This document shows positions 5,800 to 6,122 of a DNA stretch of 6,122 nucleotides, piece by piece. Made by a program: the position numbers and the translations under genes. The DNA lies in assembly GCA_019247755.1 (NCBI GenBank), contig JAFBAM010000004.1, forward strand, positions 1 to 6,122. Direction: 5' to 3'. Numbering within the stretch: position 1 is the first letter of the stretch; each line of letters opens with the position of its first letter. The DNA is from Sphingomonas sp. (lineage in GTDB: Bacteria > Pseudomonadota > Alphaproteobacteria > Sphingomonadales > Sphingomonadaceae). The notes under the pieces were generated by a model. That model made no database searches. It was not told the origin of the DNA and saw nothing but the letters and a program-made list of their open reading frames with translations.

Positions 5800-6042
5800 C
5801 TACTCGCGCATCCGCCGCTGGTGATAGCGCGTGCGGGCGATGATCACGCCGATCAGAATCGCCCAGCCGACGCCCAGCAGGACTAGCGAGATCGTATTGA
5901 ACCCGTGCCCGCCGAGGAACATCGCGGCGACACCCGCAACGACGATCGCCAGCCCGAGCCAGCGCCAGGGACGATAAAGCCGGATCAGCTCACGACGGTA
6001 TGCCGCCCGCTGCGCTGGATCGGATAGGTCGGGTTTTGTCAT
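5800..6042 (-). CDS. Small two-helix membrane protein, function unknown
   Basis: This encodes 80 residues. An Arg-rich N-terminus (YRRELIRLYRPWRW) precedes hydrophobic helices at about 27-45 and 50-69, separated by a short GG-containing turn, and the C-terminus is strongly basic (RTRYHQRRMRE). By the positive-inside rule both ends should be cytoplasmic, giving a hairpin in the inner membrane. I do not recognise a named family. Its ATG overlaps the stop of the upstream minus-strand gene as ATGA, and AAAAGG lies 2 nt before the ATG, so translation is probably coupled. Codon use resembles its neighbours. Its 3' end meets the MipA-like gene tail to tail. Confidence 0.8.
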   Translation of the reverse strand: MTKPDLSDPAQRAAYRRELIRLYRPWRWLGLAIVVAGVAAMFLGGHGFNTISLVLLGVGWAILIGVIIARTRYHQRRMRE

Positions 6043-6122
6043 CGCCTTTTGTCCAGTTGCTCGACGATCAGGTCAGCCGCGGCCTCTGCGCTCATCGCCG
6101 TGGTGTCGATCCGGATTTCCGG
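6039..6122 (-). CDS. C-terminal end of a probable adenylylsulfate (APS) kinase, partial
   Basis: On the minus strand the frame is open from the window edge to a TGA at 6041-6039, giving 27 residues: PEIRIDTTAMSAEAAADLIV and then EQLDKRR. The pattern of a hydrophobic strand ending in DT, then a Ser and an amphipathic Ala/Glu-rich helix, resembles the end of CysC-type APS kinases, including CysN/CysC fusions of sulfate activation. The P-loop and catalytic parts lie off the window, and other small P-loop kinases end similarly. The coding call is stronger than the functional one. It is the upstream partner of the small membrane protein gene. Confidence 0.5.
   Translation of the reverse strand, partial: PEIRIDTTAMSAEAAADLIVEQLDKRR

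Overview
The window is GC-rich, with strong G/C bias at third codon positions. It looks like chromosomal DNA of an alphaproteobacterium, most likely a sphingomonad (Sphingomonadales). This rests on the style of the proteins (HerA-like ATPase, SUV3-like helicase, S4 protein, 7Fe ferredoxin FdxA, MipA/OmpV porin-like protein) and on a palindromic repeat of a type I associate with sphingomonad genomes. The assignment is inference from recall; no search was run.

Layout, left to right. (1) The 3' end of a HerA/DUF87-type ATPase gene on + (2-364) converges on an M23 (LytM-type) cell-wall peptidase gene on - (412-1512), and a strong hairpin lies between their stop codons. (2) About 100 bp of divergent intergenic DNA, containing a 16-nt dyad and a GGAAC motif, separates the peptidase from a large SUV3-like RNA helicase gene on + (1614-4133). 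(3) After the helicase comes a 106-bp gap largely filled by two inverted 29-nt palindromic arms. The gap runs directly into a small S4 RNA-binding protein gene (4240-4512), which is followed 27 bp later by fdxA (4540-4881). Helicase, S4 protein and ferredoxin probably form one transcription unit. (4) A MipA/OmpV-family outer-membrane protein gene (4946-5797) has its own candidate promoter and a good ribosome binding site. (5) It meets, tail to tail with only 2 bp between stops, a minus-strand pair: a two-helix membrane protein gene (5800-6042) and, overlapping its start by ATGA, the last 27 codons of a gene whose tail resembles an adenylylsulfate kinase (6039-6122).

The genes are mostly housekeeping or envelope functions. 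The M23 peptidase and MipA-like protein act on the envelope, and the helicase and S4 protein suggest an RNA or ribosome maintenance unit joined to a redox protein. I see no CRISPR array, transposase, tRNA, rRNA, phage gene or defence cassette. The points most worth a second look are the palindromic repeat that appears to supply the S4 gene's ribosome binding site, the helicase-S4-ferredoxin linkage, the dyad in the divergent promoter region, and two GGAAC-N17-CGCT elements. I found no clear undescribed system.
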